This document shows, in pieces, positions 1 through 7,108 of a DNA stretch of 29,312 bases. The notes beneath the pieces were generated by a model that was not told the origin of the DNA, did not search any database, and saw only the letters and a list, made by a program, of their open reading frames with translations. The stretch comes from a virus. The stretch spans positions 1-29,312 of IMG/VR virus record IMGVR_UViG_3300025853_000472. The stretch is one strand, 5' to 3'. The first letter of the stretch is position 1. Every line of letters begins with the position of its first letter. The position numbers and the translations under genes are program-made.

Positions 1-176
1 ATAAGGAGCGGGTTATACGTTACGGTATCGGTATAAACCTCTTCTGCGTGCGCATCGTCTACCGATGTTCCACCGTCTGCCGCAACACGAGCGAGGTAGG
101 CTCTAACTACGAATGAGAGTAGGCTTACGCCCGCGATCGTAGCCGCTCCATAAATCAATGCGTAGGCGTAGCCCAT
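1..176 (-). CDS. Partial CDS, probable virion-associated protein (N-terminus only)
   Basis: The reading frame opens with ATG at 176 and runs off the left edge, giving 58 visible residues. It begins MGYAYALIYGAATIAG and has a hydrophobic first third that could be a membrane or buried segment. A short ARVAADGGTSVDD motif follows. Such ADGGT stretches occur in small structural proteins of many siphophages, but that resemblance is from memory and weak. The ATG overlaps the stop codon of the spike base gene upstream (TAATG), so the two are translationally coupled, which supports a real gene and a structural role. No function can be assigned from the fragment. Confidence 0.55.
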   Translation of the reverse strand, partial: MGYAYALIYGAATIAGVSLLSFVVRAYLARVAADGGTSVDDAHAEEVYTDTVTYNPLL

Positions 177-418
177 TACACAAAAGCGACGATATTAGAA
201 GCGGTTGTATCGGTAGAGGAGATCTTGCTTACGCTGAGGTAAACGGTAGATCCCTGCGGTACGGCTATAAGCGTTACTGCGCTGCTATCGAGAGGCGTGA
301 TGTTTATATCGCCTCCGGTGCCGACGTAGAACGCTCGCGTAGGAGAGCTGAGGTTCGAGGAGTCGGAAGGCGTAACGGCGTAGGCAATTGTTGCTACTCC
401 AAGTTCGGTTCTAGGCAT
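176..418 (-). CDS. Small spike base protein (RCAP_Rcc01079-like)
   Basis: This 80-residue protein matches the pattern of the small phage 'spike base protein' family. A short N-terminal segment leads to ARAFYVGTGGDINITPLD in consensus form (here TRAFYVGTGGDINITPLD), then a hydrophobic turn with VPQGSTVYLSVSKI, ending in TTASNIVAF. The family takes its name from a gene of the Rhodobacter capsulatus gene transfer agent and is thought to sit at the base of head or tail spikes. The gene starts 8 nt inside the end of the upstream glycosyltransferase gene. Family identity is recognised by motif; the exact virion location is inference. Confidence 0.7.
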   Translation of the reverse strand: MPRTELGVATIAYAVTPSDSSNLSSPTRAFYVGTGGDINITPLDSSAVTLIAVPQGSTVYLSVSKISSTDTTASNIVAFV

Positions 419-1100
419 GATTCAAGATTTGTTTGCACCGCTTGATGAACGCGTCGCGGTTGCGACCGTGTCGGATCTGAAATGCGTGGTAGGTCATCTC
501 CGTTTCCGTCTTGGCCTCTGAGCCGTGGTCGATCAGACCGAACGTCGTCTGACATCCAAAGTTACGGTACGGAAACGCCGTCTGCCAATACTCCGCCTCG
601 ATTGGCGATGCTTCGTATCGGAGTGGTTCCAGGAAGTTGATTGGTAGCCGGAGGCCCTCCGCGAGATACGACAACTCCTCGCCCACATCTCCCCTGGGCG
701 TGGCCGCGAACGAGGGTCGTCCCAGCAGTTTATAAGTCTCGATAGTTAGGCACATACAAGATGGAGCAACGAACAGATGACTCCCGTTGTCGATATGGTT
801 CGATCGTTGCAGATTCCCAGCCAGGCCATCGAGCCCACGCACCAGCAACCACATGATCGCGTCAAAGTTGAGCGGGATCGCGTCGATGTCAAAAAAGAGT
901 ACCTGGGTGAACCCACTCTCCTCGGCCTGGCGCATGACCTGGTCCATGCCCCGTGCGTGATCGCTCGCCTTGTATTGGAGGGTCTTCATGCCCGTTCCGA
1001 ACGTGATCGTCTTGATCGTCTCGCGCTGGTAGTTGCGGAGGTCTGGGTCAACGTTGTCCATATAGATCGAAGCGATCAGCGGTTTTGCTTGCATTATCAT
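411..1100 (-). CDS. GT-A-like glycosyltransferase, 229 aa
   Basis: The protein shows a GT-A-type nucleotide-sugar binding signature. A hydrophobic beta strand leads into FFDIDAIPL with the DXD motif at D71-I-D73, which in this fold coordinates the divalent metal and sugar nucleotide. It follows KTLQYKASDHARGMDQ, a typical helical lead-in. The C-terminal half contains a hydrophobic strand (HLFVAPSCMCL) and an acidic GDVGEELSYLAEGL segment that could supply a catalytic base. There is no classical Shine-Dalgarno; ATGs at 1100 and 1094 are both possible. It follows another glycosyltransferase and an inverted-repeat element and overlaps the spike base gene. Candidate acceptors are virion proteins, host surface glycans or modified DNA; the sequence does not decide. 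Confidence 0.65.
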   Translation of the reverse strand: MIMQAKPLIASIYMDNVDPDLRNYQRETIKTITFGTGMKTLQYKASDHARGMDQVMRQAEESGFTQVLFFDIDAIPLNFDAIMWLLVRGLDGLAGNLQRSNHIDNGSHLFVAPSCMCLTIETYKLLGRPSFAATPRGDVGEELSYLAEGLRLPINFLEPLRYEASPIEAEYWQTAFPYRNFGCQTTFGLIDHGSEAKTETEMTYHAFQIRHGRNRDAFIKRCKQILNHA

Positions 1101-1112
1101 GTCTGTTTGTGT

Positions 1113-1206
1113 GTTTCTTTTGCCCTTCCTCGTGCGCTGGCCTTCGCCGTTGTGCTAGGCCCGGCGGACCACGTCGAACGCGAGGGAAGTCAAAGGAGAC
1201 CCCAAG
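1113..1206 (+). repeat. Inverted-repeat element, copy A
   Basis: This ~95 bp element fills the gap between two glycosyltransferase genes. Its arms are imperfectly complementary: TTTTGCCCTTCCTCGTGCG on the left and GCGAGGGAAGTCAAAGGAG on the right. The core carries TGTGCTAGGCCCGG. The same sequence occurs on the opposite strand at 13246-13343 with about 80% identity, including an identical 27-nt run (1180-1206 here). The element could fold as a long hairpin in RNA or act as DNA; its function is unknown. Confidence 0.7.
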
Positions 1207-1217
1207 GAGATCCCCTC

Positions 1218-1904
1218 TCAATCTTGTGATCTCCTCTTCGAGTACGACTTAAAAAACTCCTCCAAGCGAGGAGGCGCTGTGTACATCATCGAGTGATAGC
1301 CGGTCCCGGCGGCTTGTAGCTTGGCCGGTCCATATGTGTAAAGCATATGGTCCGTCAACAGCCGGTCTGCGCCCCAATTTCCGCAGATATGGACCGCGTT
1401 GTGGACGTGGTCGTGCCGAAAGCACCACGTGCTCGTGTCGACCAGCGAGTAGCCGACATAGCTGGGATCGCAGATCGCCTCGAAATCGTCGTGACAGATG
1501 AACTCGTCGTCTTCCGTATAGATCGACCGCCTGGACCACGAGAATCCGTGAACGGACGCATGGACGACCGACCGCTCGACGTGAGTGGGCCCGTAGACGT
1601 TGTCCTGGTCGAGGAACAGCACATAGTCCGCGTCGACCAACTGCGAGTAGTAGGCATAGACACGATGTCCGTACCAGTTATCGCCCCGGTGCTGGCCAGT
1701 TTTGTGGGGTAGCTGGATCAAGTACGACCCGGGCCCGATCTTCCAATCTTCGAACCGGCCGTCTGCTACCACGTGGTGCTCGACCGCCCAGCCTGGCGGA
1801 TATACTTGGTTAAGTACAGACGCGTTGGCCCTCATCGCCATCGTAGGATCTGTGACCGGCGTGATGACAACGACTCGGAGTGGCAAGTTGCTCTTAGTCC
1901 TCAT
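1218..1904 (-). CDS. Glycosyltransferase family 2-like, 228 aa
   Basis: The N-terminus LPLRVVVITPVTDPTMA is the first beta strand of a GT-A Rossmann-like fold. It is followed by RANASVLNQVYP, matching the R..S(V)..Q.YP pattern of family 2 enzymes, then VVADGR. The DXD motif is LFLDQDNVY (D99-Q-D101). A later CGNWGADRLLTDHMLY region may contribute the catalytic acidic residue. The frame stays open to 2087, but that extension is read through the small-terminase-like gene in another frame. I therefore place the start at the ATG at 1904, which overlaps the upstream stop by 11 nt. The protein probably transfers a hexose from a nucleotide sugar; the acceptor is unknown. Confidence 0.78.
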   Translation of the reverse strand: MRTKSNLPLRVVVITPVTDPTMAMRANASVLNQVYPPGWAVEHHVVADGRFEDWKIGPGSYLIQLPHKTGQHRGDNWYGHRVYAYYSQLVDADYVLFLDQDNVYGPTHVERSVVHASVHGFSWSRRSIYTEDDEFICHDDFEAICDPSYVGYSLVDTSTWCFRHDHVHNAVHICGNWGADRLLTDHMLYTYGPAKLQAAGTGYHSMMYTAPPRLEEFFKSYSKRRSQD

Positions 1905-2256
1905 GCTCGTCCCGCTGGGAATCGTCCTCCAACACGACCACCAGTCGTTTAGGTTGCTCGTTGACAGCTTCTGTCTCCATGCGCTCCACATATCCTCGGT
2001 GCTTGCCCCGTGTTTTGAGAAAAAAGATCGTGGACGCCGGGTTTCCCGCCTTGATCTGCTCGAACAGGGCCGACTCCCCGAAATCAACCGCCACGTCGTT
2101 CAAACTCCGTACGGCGGCGGCGTACTCTGCGTCCTTGCTCATCCAATCGTAGTGTGTGGACCTTCCCACGCGGGCCATCTGACACGCTGTCGTGACCACG
2201 CCCAGGCTCTTCTCGAGAGCGTCCAGCATTCTTTTTTTGTCGTCCAAAATGTCCAT
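1894..2256 (-). CDS. Small terminase subunit-like protein (phBC6A51/HTH type)
   Basis: The 120-residue protein opens with DKKRMLDALEKSLGVVTTAC and continues QMARVGRSTHYDWMSKDAEY. This is a homeodomain-like helix-turn-helix with the 'GVVTTAC..ARVGRSTHYDW' signature of small terminases related to phage phBC6A51. After the helix-turn-helix come FGESALFEQIKAGNPAST and IFFLKTRGKHRGYVE, also typical of that family. The C-terminus is acidic. Small terminase would bind the packaging site and regulate the large subunit. It is far from the large subunit (27298-28593), with nucleases and glycosyltransferases as neighbours. A transcription regulator with the same fold is the main alternative. The start lies 2 nt after the previous stop. 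Confidence 0.72.
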   Translation of the reverse strand: MDILDDKKRMLDALEKSLGVVTTACQMARVGRSTHYDWMSKDAEYAAAVRSLNDVAVDFGESALFEQIKAGNPASTIFFLKTRGKHRGYVERMETEAVNEQPKRLVVVLEDDSQRDEHED

Positions 2257-2258
2257 CC

Positions 2259-2531
2259 TTAGTCCCCGTGCTCGTCCAATAAGTCCTTGATGTCCTCCTC
2301 CTCCATCTCGCCCACTATGATCGGTGTCATCTCCCCGACGTAGGCTCCGACGATGTTATAGTCTATCCACTCGATCGCCTCTTCATGGTCCATACCCTGT
2401 GATACGAAGCTGTCCACCAGAGCCCAGTATCCATACACAAGAGCTCCGGAACGGGCGTCCATGCCGATGATAGCGGAGTCGTGCCCGTCGATTTTGATAG
2501 GTGGGTTGTCGGCGTTTAGTGTGATCGTCAT
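2259..2531 (-). CDS. Hypothetical acidic protein, 90 aa
   Basis: I do not recognise this family. The protein starts MTITLNADNPPIKIDGHDSA and has a central amphipathic stretch (GYWALVDSFVSQGMDHEEAI) followed by EWIDYNIVGAYVGEMTPIIV. The C-terminal tail is strongly acidic (EMEEEDIKDLLDEHGD). The last part resembles small phage proteins that carry an EAIE-(Y/W)IDYN pattern and have no known function. The ATG overlaps the stop of the VRR-NUC gene (ATGA), so it belongs to the same operon. An acidic small protein beside nucleases might bind a DNA-binding partner, but that is only a guess. Confidence 0.6.
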   Translation of the reverse strand: MTITLNADNPPIKIDGHDSAIIGMDARSGALVYGYWALVDSFVSQGMDHEEAIEWIDYNIVGAYVGEMTPIIVGEMEEEDIKDLLDEHGD

Positions 2532-2893
2532 TTTTCAACTCCGAGATCTCGCTCGACCTCGTCTACATAGGTGATAAAATCGTCGATAGTCCGGATCACC
2601 ACATAGGCGTATCCTTGTGCTACGACCGTTCGTTCAAAGGTACGTTGGCTGAGTGTTTGCTTGCCACCCGGGATCTTCATCTCGATAAAATGACCGTGTT
2701 TATTGAGCCCTGGGCGAGCCAGGAACAAATCGGCCACGCCGGCCAGGACTCCCTCGGCTTTGAGCTTGCCCGCTGTCGCCTTGTTACGCGCTCCCCCGTT
2801 CGGGATAGCAAATAGGCACCGCTCCGTCTTGGGATAGCACAGACGATAGTACTTGATACAAGCAACCTGGAGATGATGCTCATCTTGGCGCAT
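2528..2893 (-). CDS. VRR-NUC domain nuclease
   Basis: The whole 121-residue protein is a compact VRR-NUC domain, a PD-(D/E)XK-fold nuclease often carried by phages. After an N-terminal helix (EHHLQVACIKYYRLCYP) come FAIPNGG, the conserved lysine-rich helix and LAGVADLFLARPG with D55. The catalytic strand HFIEMKIPGGKQTLSQ contains E71 and K73. The D-(E)xK layout, the preceding PNGG and the following SQ helix are the family hallmarks. Relatives act as structure-specific nucleases and may resolve branched replication or packaging intermediates. The gene overlaps the upstream nuclease gene by 14 nt, suggesting the two are translated together. Confidence 0.85.
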   Translation of the reverse strand: MRQDEHHLQVACIKYYRLCYPKTERCLFAIPNGGARNKATAGKLKAEGVLAGVADLFLARPGLNKHGHFIEMKIPGGKQTLSQRTFERTVVAQGYAYVVIRTIDDFITYVDEVERDLGVEK

Positions 2894-3392
2894 GGACTTG
2901 ATCGAACTTGTTGTGGGTGAGGCGTGTGAGGGCCTGGGCGTCGTCCTCCGCGATGGAGCAGACCGTTCGCATGGATTCCAGCGGGAAAAAGATGATCTCC
3001 TTCTGTACGATAGGGTAGATCAGATCTCGATATCCGACTCGTATCTTGCGTGGTTGGTCCATGACGTCGAGCCAGTTACCATAGATCTCCCGCTTGCGCT
3101 CGTCTACGAAGAACACGTACACCCGGAGGTTGTGCGCTTCCTGGACGCGCTGGTAGTCCCGGTAGTTACGCAAATTGAACCCGGTGTCCGGGTAGGTGGT
3201 TCTCGAGCGCTTTGTCTTGACCTCGGCGGCGAAGATGGTCTGCTTATCCCGAGTCACGCACAGCGTGTCGAAAGGATGGGCTCCCGTGTGTTCTGGCCTA
3301 TACATGATCGCGCCTCTACGTCGGAGGTAGTCGCCAACCAGCCGCTCGCCCAGATCGCCTTTGCGGTTCCTGTCGTCTATTCGTCGTCGCAT
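2880..3392 (-). CDS. PD-(D/E)XK nuclease, Holliday-junction-resolvase-like
   Basis: This 170-residue protein shows the core of a restriction-endonuclease-like fold. Helix one is KGDLGERLVGDYLRRRG with E16. After it come HPFDTLCVTRDK with D42 and the strand FAAEVKTKRSR with E57 and K59. This E...D...ExK arrangement resembles Hjc-type resolvases and other endonucleases of the superfamily. The C-terminal half, including FFVDERKREIYGNWLDVM, is not typical of a resolvase and may be a specificity or dimerisation part. It lies immediately before a second nuclease of a different family. Either could cut recombination intermediates or protect against host DNA; the sequence does not decide. Confidence 0.72.
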   Translation of the reverse strand: MRRRIDDRNRKGDLGERLVGDYLRRRGAIMYRPEHTGAHPFDTLCVTRDKQTIFAAEVKTKRSRTTYPDTGFNLRNYRDYQRVQEAHNLRVYVFFVDERKREIYGNWLDVMDQPRKIRVGYRDLIYPIVQKEIIFFPLESMRTVCSIAEDDAQALTRLTHNKFDQVHAPR

Positions 3393-3619
3393 ATGTTGTA
3401 CTTGTCCAAATCGTGGTGGATCATGAGCCAGTTAATGCGGCGTGCCACTTCCAGGAACGCGGCCCGGTCCCGGGCGGTGTCGGCGTCCTGGCTCCTGGCC
3501 AACACCCACTCACTCAAATCGTGGATCACCGCATAGAAGGACAGCCCGTTCTCGAAAAACTCGTGCGCCCCGGCGTCGTTCTCCGTGTCGAATTCGTACG
3601 TGATCTTCATGGTCGTCAT
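3377..3619 (-). CDS. Hypothetical phage protein, ~80 aa
   Basis: The protein reads MTTMKITYEFDTENDAGAHE at its start and then ENGLSFYAVIHDLSEWVLAR. This pattern, a short beta strand followed by an acidic tail and a helix with a (D/E)xWL motif, recurs in small phage replication-region proteins of unknown function. A frame-matched ATG at 3631 exists, but I prefer 3619 because it overlaps the stop of the upstream replication gene as ATGA. The end overlaps the next nuclease gene by 16 nt. No catalytic motif is visible. Confidence 0.6.
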   Translation of the reverse strand: MTTMKITYEFDTENDAGAHEFFENGLSFYAVIHDLSEWVLARSQDADTARDRAAFLEVARRINWLMIHHDLDKYNICDDE

Positions 3620-4584
3620 TTTCTGATCCATAACTTCTTACCCCTCTCGTCCTCACCGCCGATCTCGAACGCTGTCTGTGGTACTCCCTCCTTCGACATG
3701 ATCGCAAGCATCTCGTTATAAGTAAGTAGGAAACCGTCGCCTCCTCCACCCGGAGACCCGCGCCGGGCCGTCGTGCCCTTGCGTATGCTGACAACGTCCT
3801 CGACCCTCCGCTTGTACAGGCCGATCAGATCGACCACGTTGGTCGGCTTGTAGCCGGCGGCCAGCCATTCAGCACAGACGGCCCGCCAAAGTTCGAGCTT
3901 ATCGCCCTCGATCCTGGCGGCGTTGATCAAATCCGCGTAGTAGTGGTGGATCGACGATTGTCGCAACTCCCGGAGGTAGACTTGAACGGGCTCTGAATGC
4001 GAAGCATTGATCGAACCAGCGGCGTCCGCCCGGTGCGCGTGGTCGTGATCCCTTTTTTGAATTTCCTTTTCTTTACTTTCCTTTTCTTTCCTTTCCTTTC
4101 CTTTTCTTGCTTGAGTATCGCTTAGGTCGGACTGAGGCCCAGCTTGACTGGGACTTAAACCTGACTTCGGTCCAGCCGAAGCGGGACCGGGCGGTAGCTT
4201 GATCTGTACTTTGCCAGAATTGGACTCAGACCTTAGCCGGGCCGCCGCTCCCTTCTTGCCAGCTTCCGATCTGCGCTTGCGGCGAGCGTCGATGGCCGAC
4301 ATACGCCTCGACAGCGCTGGAGACCAGAACGACTCGTCGTCGTTGTCGAACAGGCCGTAGCGCGAGACGACCGCTTTGATCTTCTCCTCGGTCGTGTTGT
4401 ACCTCCTGGCCAACGCCCTCAACAACCGCACCGGTGCCTGGTAGTCCGGCTGGTCACGGAGCGTCTCGATCAGCACCCAATAAATCCCGTATCCTTCCAG
4501 GCCCAACTCCTCGATCACATCGATGATCTTAGGGTCGTCCTTGGCGTTCGAGTCATGCGGGAAGTAGTAGGCGTCCTTCGTCAT
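3616..4584 (-). CDS. DUF4373 (Lin1244/Lin1753-type) replication organizer-like protein
   Basis: The first ~95 residues match the DUF4373 domain. AYYFPHDSNAKDDPKIIDVI leads to LGLEGYGIYWVLIETLRDQP, RALARRY and a YGLFDNDDESFWSPALSRRM block. This winged-helix-like domain occurs in phage replisome organizer and DnaD-like proteins that open the origin and help load the helicase. Residues ~100-185 are low complexity, rich in Arg/Lys, Ser, Pro and then Lys-Glu repeats encoded by a purine tract. The C-terminal ~110 residues are helical (SIHHYYADLINAARIEG), ending in a Gly-rich segment. The length (322 aa) suits an initiator with a linker. It lies beside the Rad52-like and nuclease genes. The function is inferred from the domain. 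Confidence 0.75.
   Translation of the reverse strand: MTKDAYYFPHDSNAKDDPKIIDVIEELGLEGYGIYWVLIETLRDQPDYQAPVRLLRALARRYNTTEEKIKAVVSRYGLFDNDDESFWSPALSRRMSAIDARRKRRSEAGKKGAAARLRSESNSGKVQIKLPPGPASAGPKSGLSPSQAGPQSDLSDTQARKGKERKEKESKEKEIQKRDHDHAHRADAAGSINASHSEPVQVYLRELRQSSIHHYYADLINAARIEGDKLELWRAVCAEWLAAGYKPTNVVDLIGLYKRRVEDVVSIRKGTTARRGSPGGGGDGFLLTYNEMLAIMSKEGVPQTAFEIGGEDERGKKLWIRK
4063..4108 (+). repeat. Polypyrimidine microsatellite inside the replication gene
   Basis: The plus strand is an almost pure C/T tract with one interrupting A, built from TTTCC, TTTTC and TTTAC units (for example TTTCCTTTCCTTTCC). On the coding strand it is an AAAGG-type purine repeat encoding the Lys-Glu-rich linker. Just downstream on the plus strand lie several AGTC/GACT-containing short words (4119-4185). 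A repetitive segment in the middle of an initiator gene recalls lambdoid phages, whose origin lies within gene O. An origin here is inference only. Confidence 0.5.
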
Positions 4585-4844
4585 CCTACTACCTCCTCCC
4601 AGTCGTCGCGTCTGGCCTGTTCAACCTCGATCCTGTGGACCTTGCGTAGCTGGGAAACCCGCATGGGCTCCGGTGCCAACTTGTTGTACAGATCGATCAG
4701 CGTGTTGAAGTGTACCTCCTCGCTCATCCACAATCGGTACAGCGGTTCGGTGTTCATGCAGACGGACACGAATTCGTGCGTCTCCCGATTCTTCCACCCG
4801 AACGTGTCGTCGGATGTATTTCCTTTGCTCTTCCTTGTATCCAT
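4581..4844 (-). CDS. Hypothetical protein, 87 aa
   Basis: The protein starts MDTRKSKGNTSDDTFGWKNR and contains THEFVSVCMNTEPLYRLWMS, with a helical C-terminal half (LIDLYNKLAPEPMRVSQLRK). I do not recognise the family. The end overlaps the start of the replication-organizer-like gene (ATGA), so it is probably translated with it and could be an accessory replication or regulatory protein. There are no membrane segments or catalytic motifs. The upstream 41-nt gap to the next gene shows no strong regulatory feature. Confidence 0.55.
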   Translation of the reverse strand: MDTRKSKGNTSDDTFGWKNRETHEFVSVCMNTEPLYRLWMSEEVHFNTLIDLYNKLAPEPMRVSQLRKVHRIEVEQARRDDWEEVVG

Positions 4845-4885
4845 GGTCTCGTCAATATGTTAAGCCCGGTGAAACGTCTCGCGTG

Positions 4886-5131
4886 TCACGAAATACGCTT
4901 TCCGTTCCTCGGAGATATATAGGCGTCGTAGCGGCTCCCGATCTTGCGACCTTCGTACTCCTCAAACGCCCTCAAAAAATGCTTGAAAGCCAGGGACCAT
5001 CTCATGTGGTCTACCTCTGCTGTGGTGGTCCTCACCCGCCAGCCCGGGTAGATTCGGTATAGATGGATCGGCCCGTGCTTGGCGATCATGGTCGGAGGTC
5101 GTCGCGACTTCTTTGCGTCTTGTGTCTTCAT
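4886..5131 (-). CDS. Hypothetical basic protein, ~81 aa
   Basis: The protein starts MKTQDAKKSRRPPTMIAKHG and is rich in Lys and Arg at both ends. It has an aromatic middle (LYRIYPGWRVR) and a helix (LAFKHFLRAFEEYEG), ending KIGSRYDAYISPRNGKR. No family is recognised. The ATG at 5131 lies 2 nt after the stop of the Rad52-like gene; an in-frame TTG at 5137 is less likely. The position between an annealing protein and a replication organizer, together with its basic charge, suggests nucleic acid binding, but this is inference. Confidence 0.55.
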   Translation of the reverse strand: MKTQDAKKSRRPPTMIAKHGPIHLYRIYPGWRVRTTTAEVDHMRWSLAFKHFLRAFEEYEGRKIGSRYDAYISPRNGKRIS

Positions 5132-5133
5132 GG

Positions 5134-5817
5134 TCAAAATGGTAGATTATCTGTGGGACCGTCTTGTCCCGGATGGTGTGATGGTCCCGCCTCTGCACCC
5201 AGGGACTCCAGCCTCTGCTGGTCCTTTCCGCTGATACGGTACTCGGCGTGTAGTTGGTTCAGTGTGATCTCGCCAGCCTTGACTCTACGACAGATCTCCT
5301 CTCCGAGAGTCGTCATCTTGCCCTTGCGATCCGTGATGTTCAGCCAGGGTAGGCCGGCATTCGCCGCCGGAGATCCGCCGGATGGTCTGCTCCGGTCCTG
5401 TATCGCTGGGCCGCGAGCGCTTGGCGTGCTGGGCCGACCCGTAGGTGCCTTGCCTTTCCAAACATCGGCCCCGATGCCGAGGAATGAACCGATCTTGGTC
5501 AGAGCGTCCGTCATCGCGCCCTTATAGGCGTCGCCACGGTCGTCGTTGTCGTTACCGCCATAAGCCTCGAGTTTGACCATATCGGCACCGTCTACTGGCG
5601 AATAGGCCCAAAAATGGACCTTCAATACGACCATCTTACTCGAGTTCTCTATGATCTCGGAAGTGGTCCCCCATCTTCCCACGCCGAACACGTCGTTGAG
5701 CCTCTCCGTGACATAGATGGAATTGATGGTTGACAGAAAGTTCTTGCTGGGATGAGGCTTGATCGCCTCCGCCGGAAGCGGGGCGTCAAGCAACTCCCTC
5801 ATCTGCTGTGCTGTCAT
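5134..5817 (-). CDS. Rad52/Rad22-like single-strand annealing protein
   Basis: The N-terminal ~125 residues carry Rad52-family features. These include SKNFLSTINSIYVTERLNDV with FGVGRWG, the strand VVLKVHFWAYS, and the GDAYKGAMTDALTKIGSFLG block, which is the most diagnostic part of phage Rad52-type annealing proteins. A disordered Pro/Ser/Gly linker (residues ~122-160) leads to a small C-terminal helical segment. The last residues, DNLPF, resemble the acidic C-terminal tip of SSB proteins. The protein probably promotes strand annealing in phage recombination. It starts on an ATGA overlap with the upstream small gene. A Gam- or Erf-like alternative is less consistent with the YKGAMTDALTK motif. 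Confidence 0.8.
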   Translation of the reverse strand: MTAQQMRELLDAPLPAEAIKPHPSKNFLSTINSIYVTERLNDVFGVGRWGTTSEIIENSSKMVVLKVHFWAYSPVDGADMVKLEAYGGNDNDDRGDAYKGAMTDALTKIGSFLGIGADVWKGKAPTGRPSTPSARGPAIQDRSRPSGGSPAANAGLPWLNITDRKGKMTTLGEEICRRVKAGEITLNQLHAEYRISGKDQQRLESLGAEAGPSHHPGQDGPTDNLPF

Positions 5818-5954
5818 GATACGTAGTAGATAGTCGAGTTGGTGATGTCGTCAAAGACCACGCGGACCACGTGTCGTCCCAGTTCCTCGAAATGATTCAG
5901 AATCTCGGAGATCTGCTCGTGTGGTGTGCTGTACTTGAAACGTAGCTTTATCAT
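5814..5954 (-). CDS. Small hypothetical protein, 46 aa
   Basis: The gene encodes MIKLRFKYSTPHEQISEILN followed by HFEELGRHVVRVVFDD and a beta-strand tail (NSTIYYVS). The alternating strand-helix-strand pattern suggests a tiny folded alpha/beta domain. The start at 5954 lies 1 nt after the upstream stop (TAAGATG). Its end overlaps the Rad52-like start by 4 nt. A longer in-frame form would lie inside the upstream gene and is not favoured. The tight coupling on both sides makes the gene credible; the function is unknown. Confidence 0.6.
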   Translation of the reverse strand: MIKLRFKYSTPHEQISEILNHFEELGRHVVRVVFDDITNSTIYYVS

Positions 5955-5955
5955 C

Positions 5956-6366
5956 TTAGTAGGGTAGATAGTCTCGAAAATCAGCCAGGATAATGGCGTA
6001 CTCCGCCTCCAGGACGTCATTGTCTCGCGAACTGCTGAAATGAACGTGGAGTGGTGGCATGGCGCACCGGGCCATCACGAAATCCAGCGTTCGCTCCTTG
6101 GCGTGAATTAGAGCCAAGGCCGCATTATAGAGTGACTCGACTGCCTCATCGTGCGACGCTACGTGCTGGTACTCGATCCCTCCTGGGAGCGGATTCATCG
6201 GCCGATAGCCTCGAGCCAGGCACATATCCGGAGCCTTTTGTACGACTGCAATCAGATCAGTTATGTCCTTGGCAAGACGGGCGAGATCCTGTCTGATCGG
6301 GTGAACTACTCCCTCTGCGCTATATAGCGCGCGTAGGCTGGCGATTTCCTCCTTCGATAGAATCAT
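5956..6366 (-). CDS. Hypothetical protein, 136 aa
   Basis: The protein begins MILSKEEIASLRALYSAEGV and continues with helices (IRQDLARLAKDITDLIAVVQ). A central loop contains ARGYRPMNPLPGGIEY, and the C-terminal half (EAVESLYNAALALIHAKERT) is helical again. No family or catalytic motif is recognised. I place the start at the ATG at 6366 because ATGAGGT provides a Shine-Dalgarno-like GAGG about 7 nt upstream; the ATG at 6378 would add four residues. It is the first gene after the DatZ-like gene, and its leader carries a CACCTAAA sequence resembling the leaders of the small-gene train. Confidence 0.6.
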   Translation of the reverse strand: MILSKEEIASLRALYSAEGVVHPIRQDLARLAKDITDLIAVVQKAPDMCLARGYRPMNPLPGGIEYQHVASHDEAVESLYNAALALIHAKERTLDFVMARCAMPPLHVHFSSSRDNDVLEAEYAIILADFRDYLPY

Positions 6367-6433
6367 GATATACCTCATATTTAGGTGGTTGTGGTGGCGT
6401 AATTGCCTACCATAAAATACGAAAGACGAGCCC

Positions 6434-7108
6434 CTAGGACAAGTCCTTCACAGAGCCTTCACGCTCCATGGCGATCGCTCCAAGGACTGGGTCTGTCAAC
6501 CTGGACGGACGTTCTATGTCGTCGATATGGTTCCAGACCGCGCTCGAGACAACACGATAGGCCTGGTCTGAGAAAACCTTGCGTACCCGGTCAAGTCGAG
6601 GTCCCATGTGCTTCTTTAACGAGTCATATACGAACCTGACCTCCTGGACGCCGTTGTACTTCAATTCACCAAGAAACGTTATGGCATCCAGCAAATCGGC
6701 GATCTTGACGATACATAAGGCCCGCATTTGGTCGGCCTCACCGTGCAAACGCTCCTGGTGCTGTTGTCGGTACCACGCGTGCTCTCGTCCCATCGCCTCG
6801 TCGATCACCGACTCGTCCACCCGGGCCGCCTTTTTGAACGGCGTCGGGATGTCGCCGCTGAATCGCTCGCCGATGTCGTGCCAAAGGGCCTCGCGTACAG
6901 CGTATTGGTGCTCGTCAGGATCTAGGCCCACCAGCGAGCCCAGCCAGTCCGTGTATAGAGCGACGAAGTACGAGTGCTCCGCGACCGACTGCTGGCGATA
7001 CGTGCGAATGATCGCCCAGCGAGGAATTTGTGCTATGTCTCGTACCTCGCGTTCCAAGTATGGATATCCGATTGTCTTATTCATGGGTCTGTTTGTGTTG
7101 TTGTTCAT
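6434..7108 (-). CDS. datZ: HD-domain dATP triphosphohydrolase DatZ-like
   Basis: The protein has a YfbR/HD-type phosphohydrolase core. With the ATG at 7108, R30-W31 (QIPRWAII) precedes RQQSVAEHSYFVALY with metal ligand H45. Next come ALWHDIGERFSGD with H77, D78 and E81, and CIVKIADLLDAI with D138. This H...HD...D order, with RW before it, is that of YfbR-like enzymes. Phage DatZ belongs to this group and removes triphosphate from dATP. An ATG at 7084 is an alternative start and is also preceded by no clear Shine-Dalgarno. The gene overlaps mazZ by 32 nt (or 8 nt). Adjacent PurZ and MazZ make the dATP role likely; a general 5'-nucleotidase is the alternative. Confidence 0.85.
   Translation of the reverse strand: MNNNTNRPMNKTIGYPYLEREVRDIAQIPRWAIIRTYRQQSVAEHSYFVALYTDWLGSLVGLDPDEHQYAVREALWHDIGERFSGDIPTPFKKAARVDESVIDEAMGREHAWYRQQHQERLHGEADQMRALCIVKIADLLDAITFLGELKYNGVQEVRFVYDSLKKHMGPRLDRVRKVFSDQAYRVVSSAVWNHIDDIERPSRLTDPVLGAIAMEREGSVKDLS

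Noticed and set aside
158-445. Long plus-strand reading frames throughout the window, such as this one
   Set aside because: They lie opposite well-supported minus-strand genes, have no ribosome-binding sites or recognisable motifs and have odd Arg/Ser/Pro-rich compositions typical of GC-rich antisense frames.
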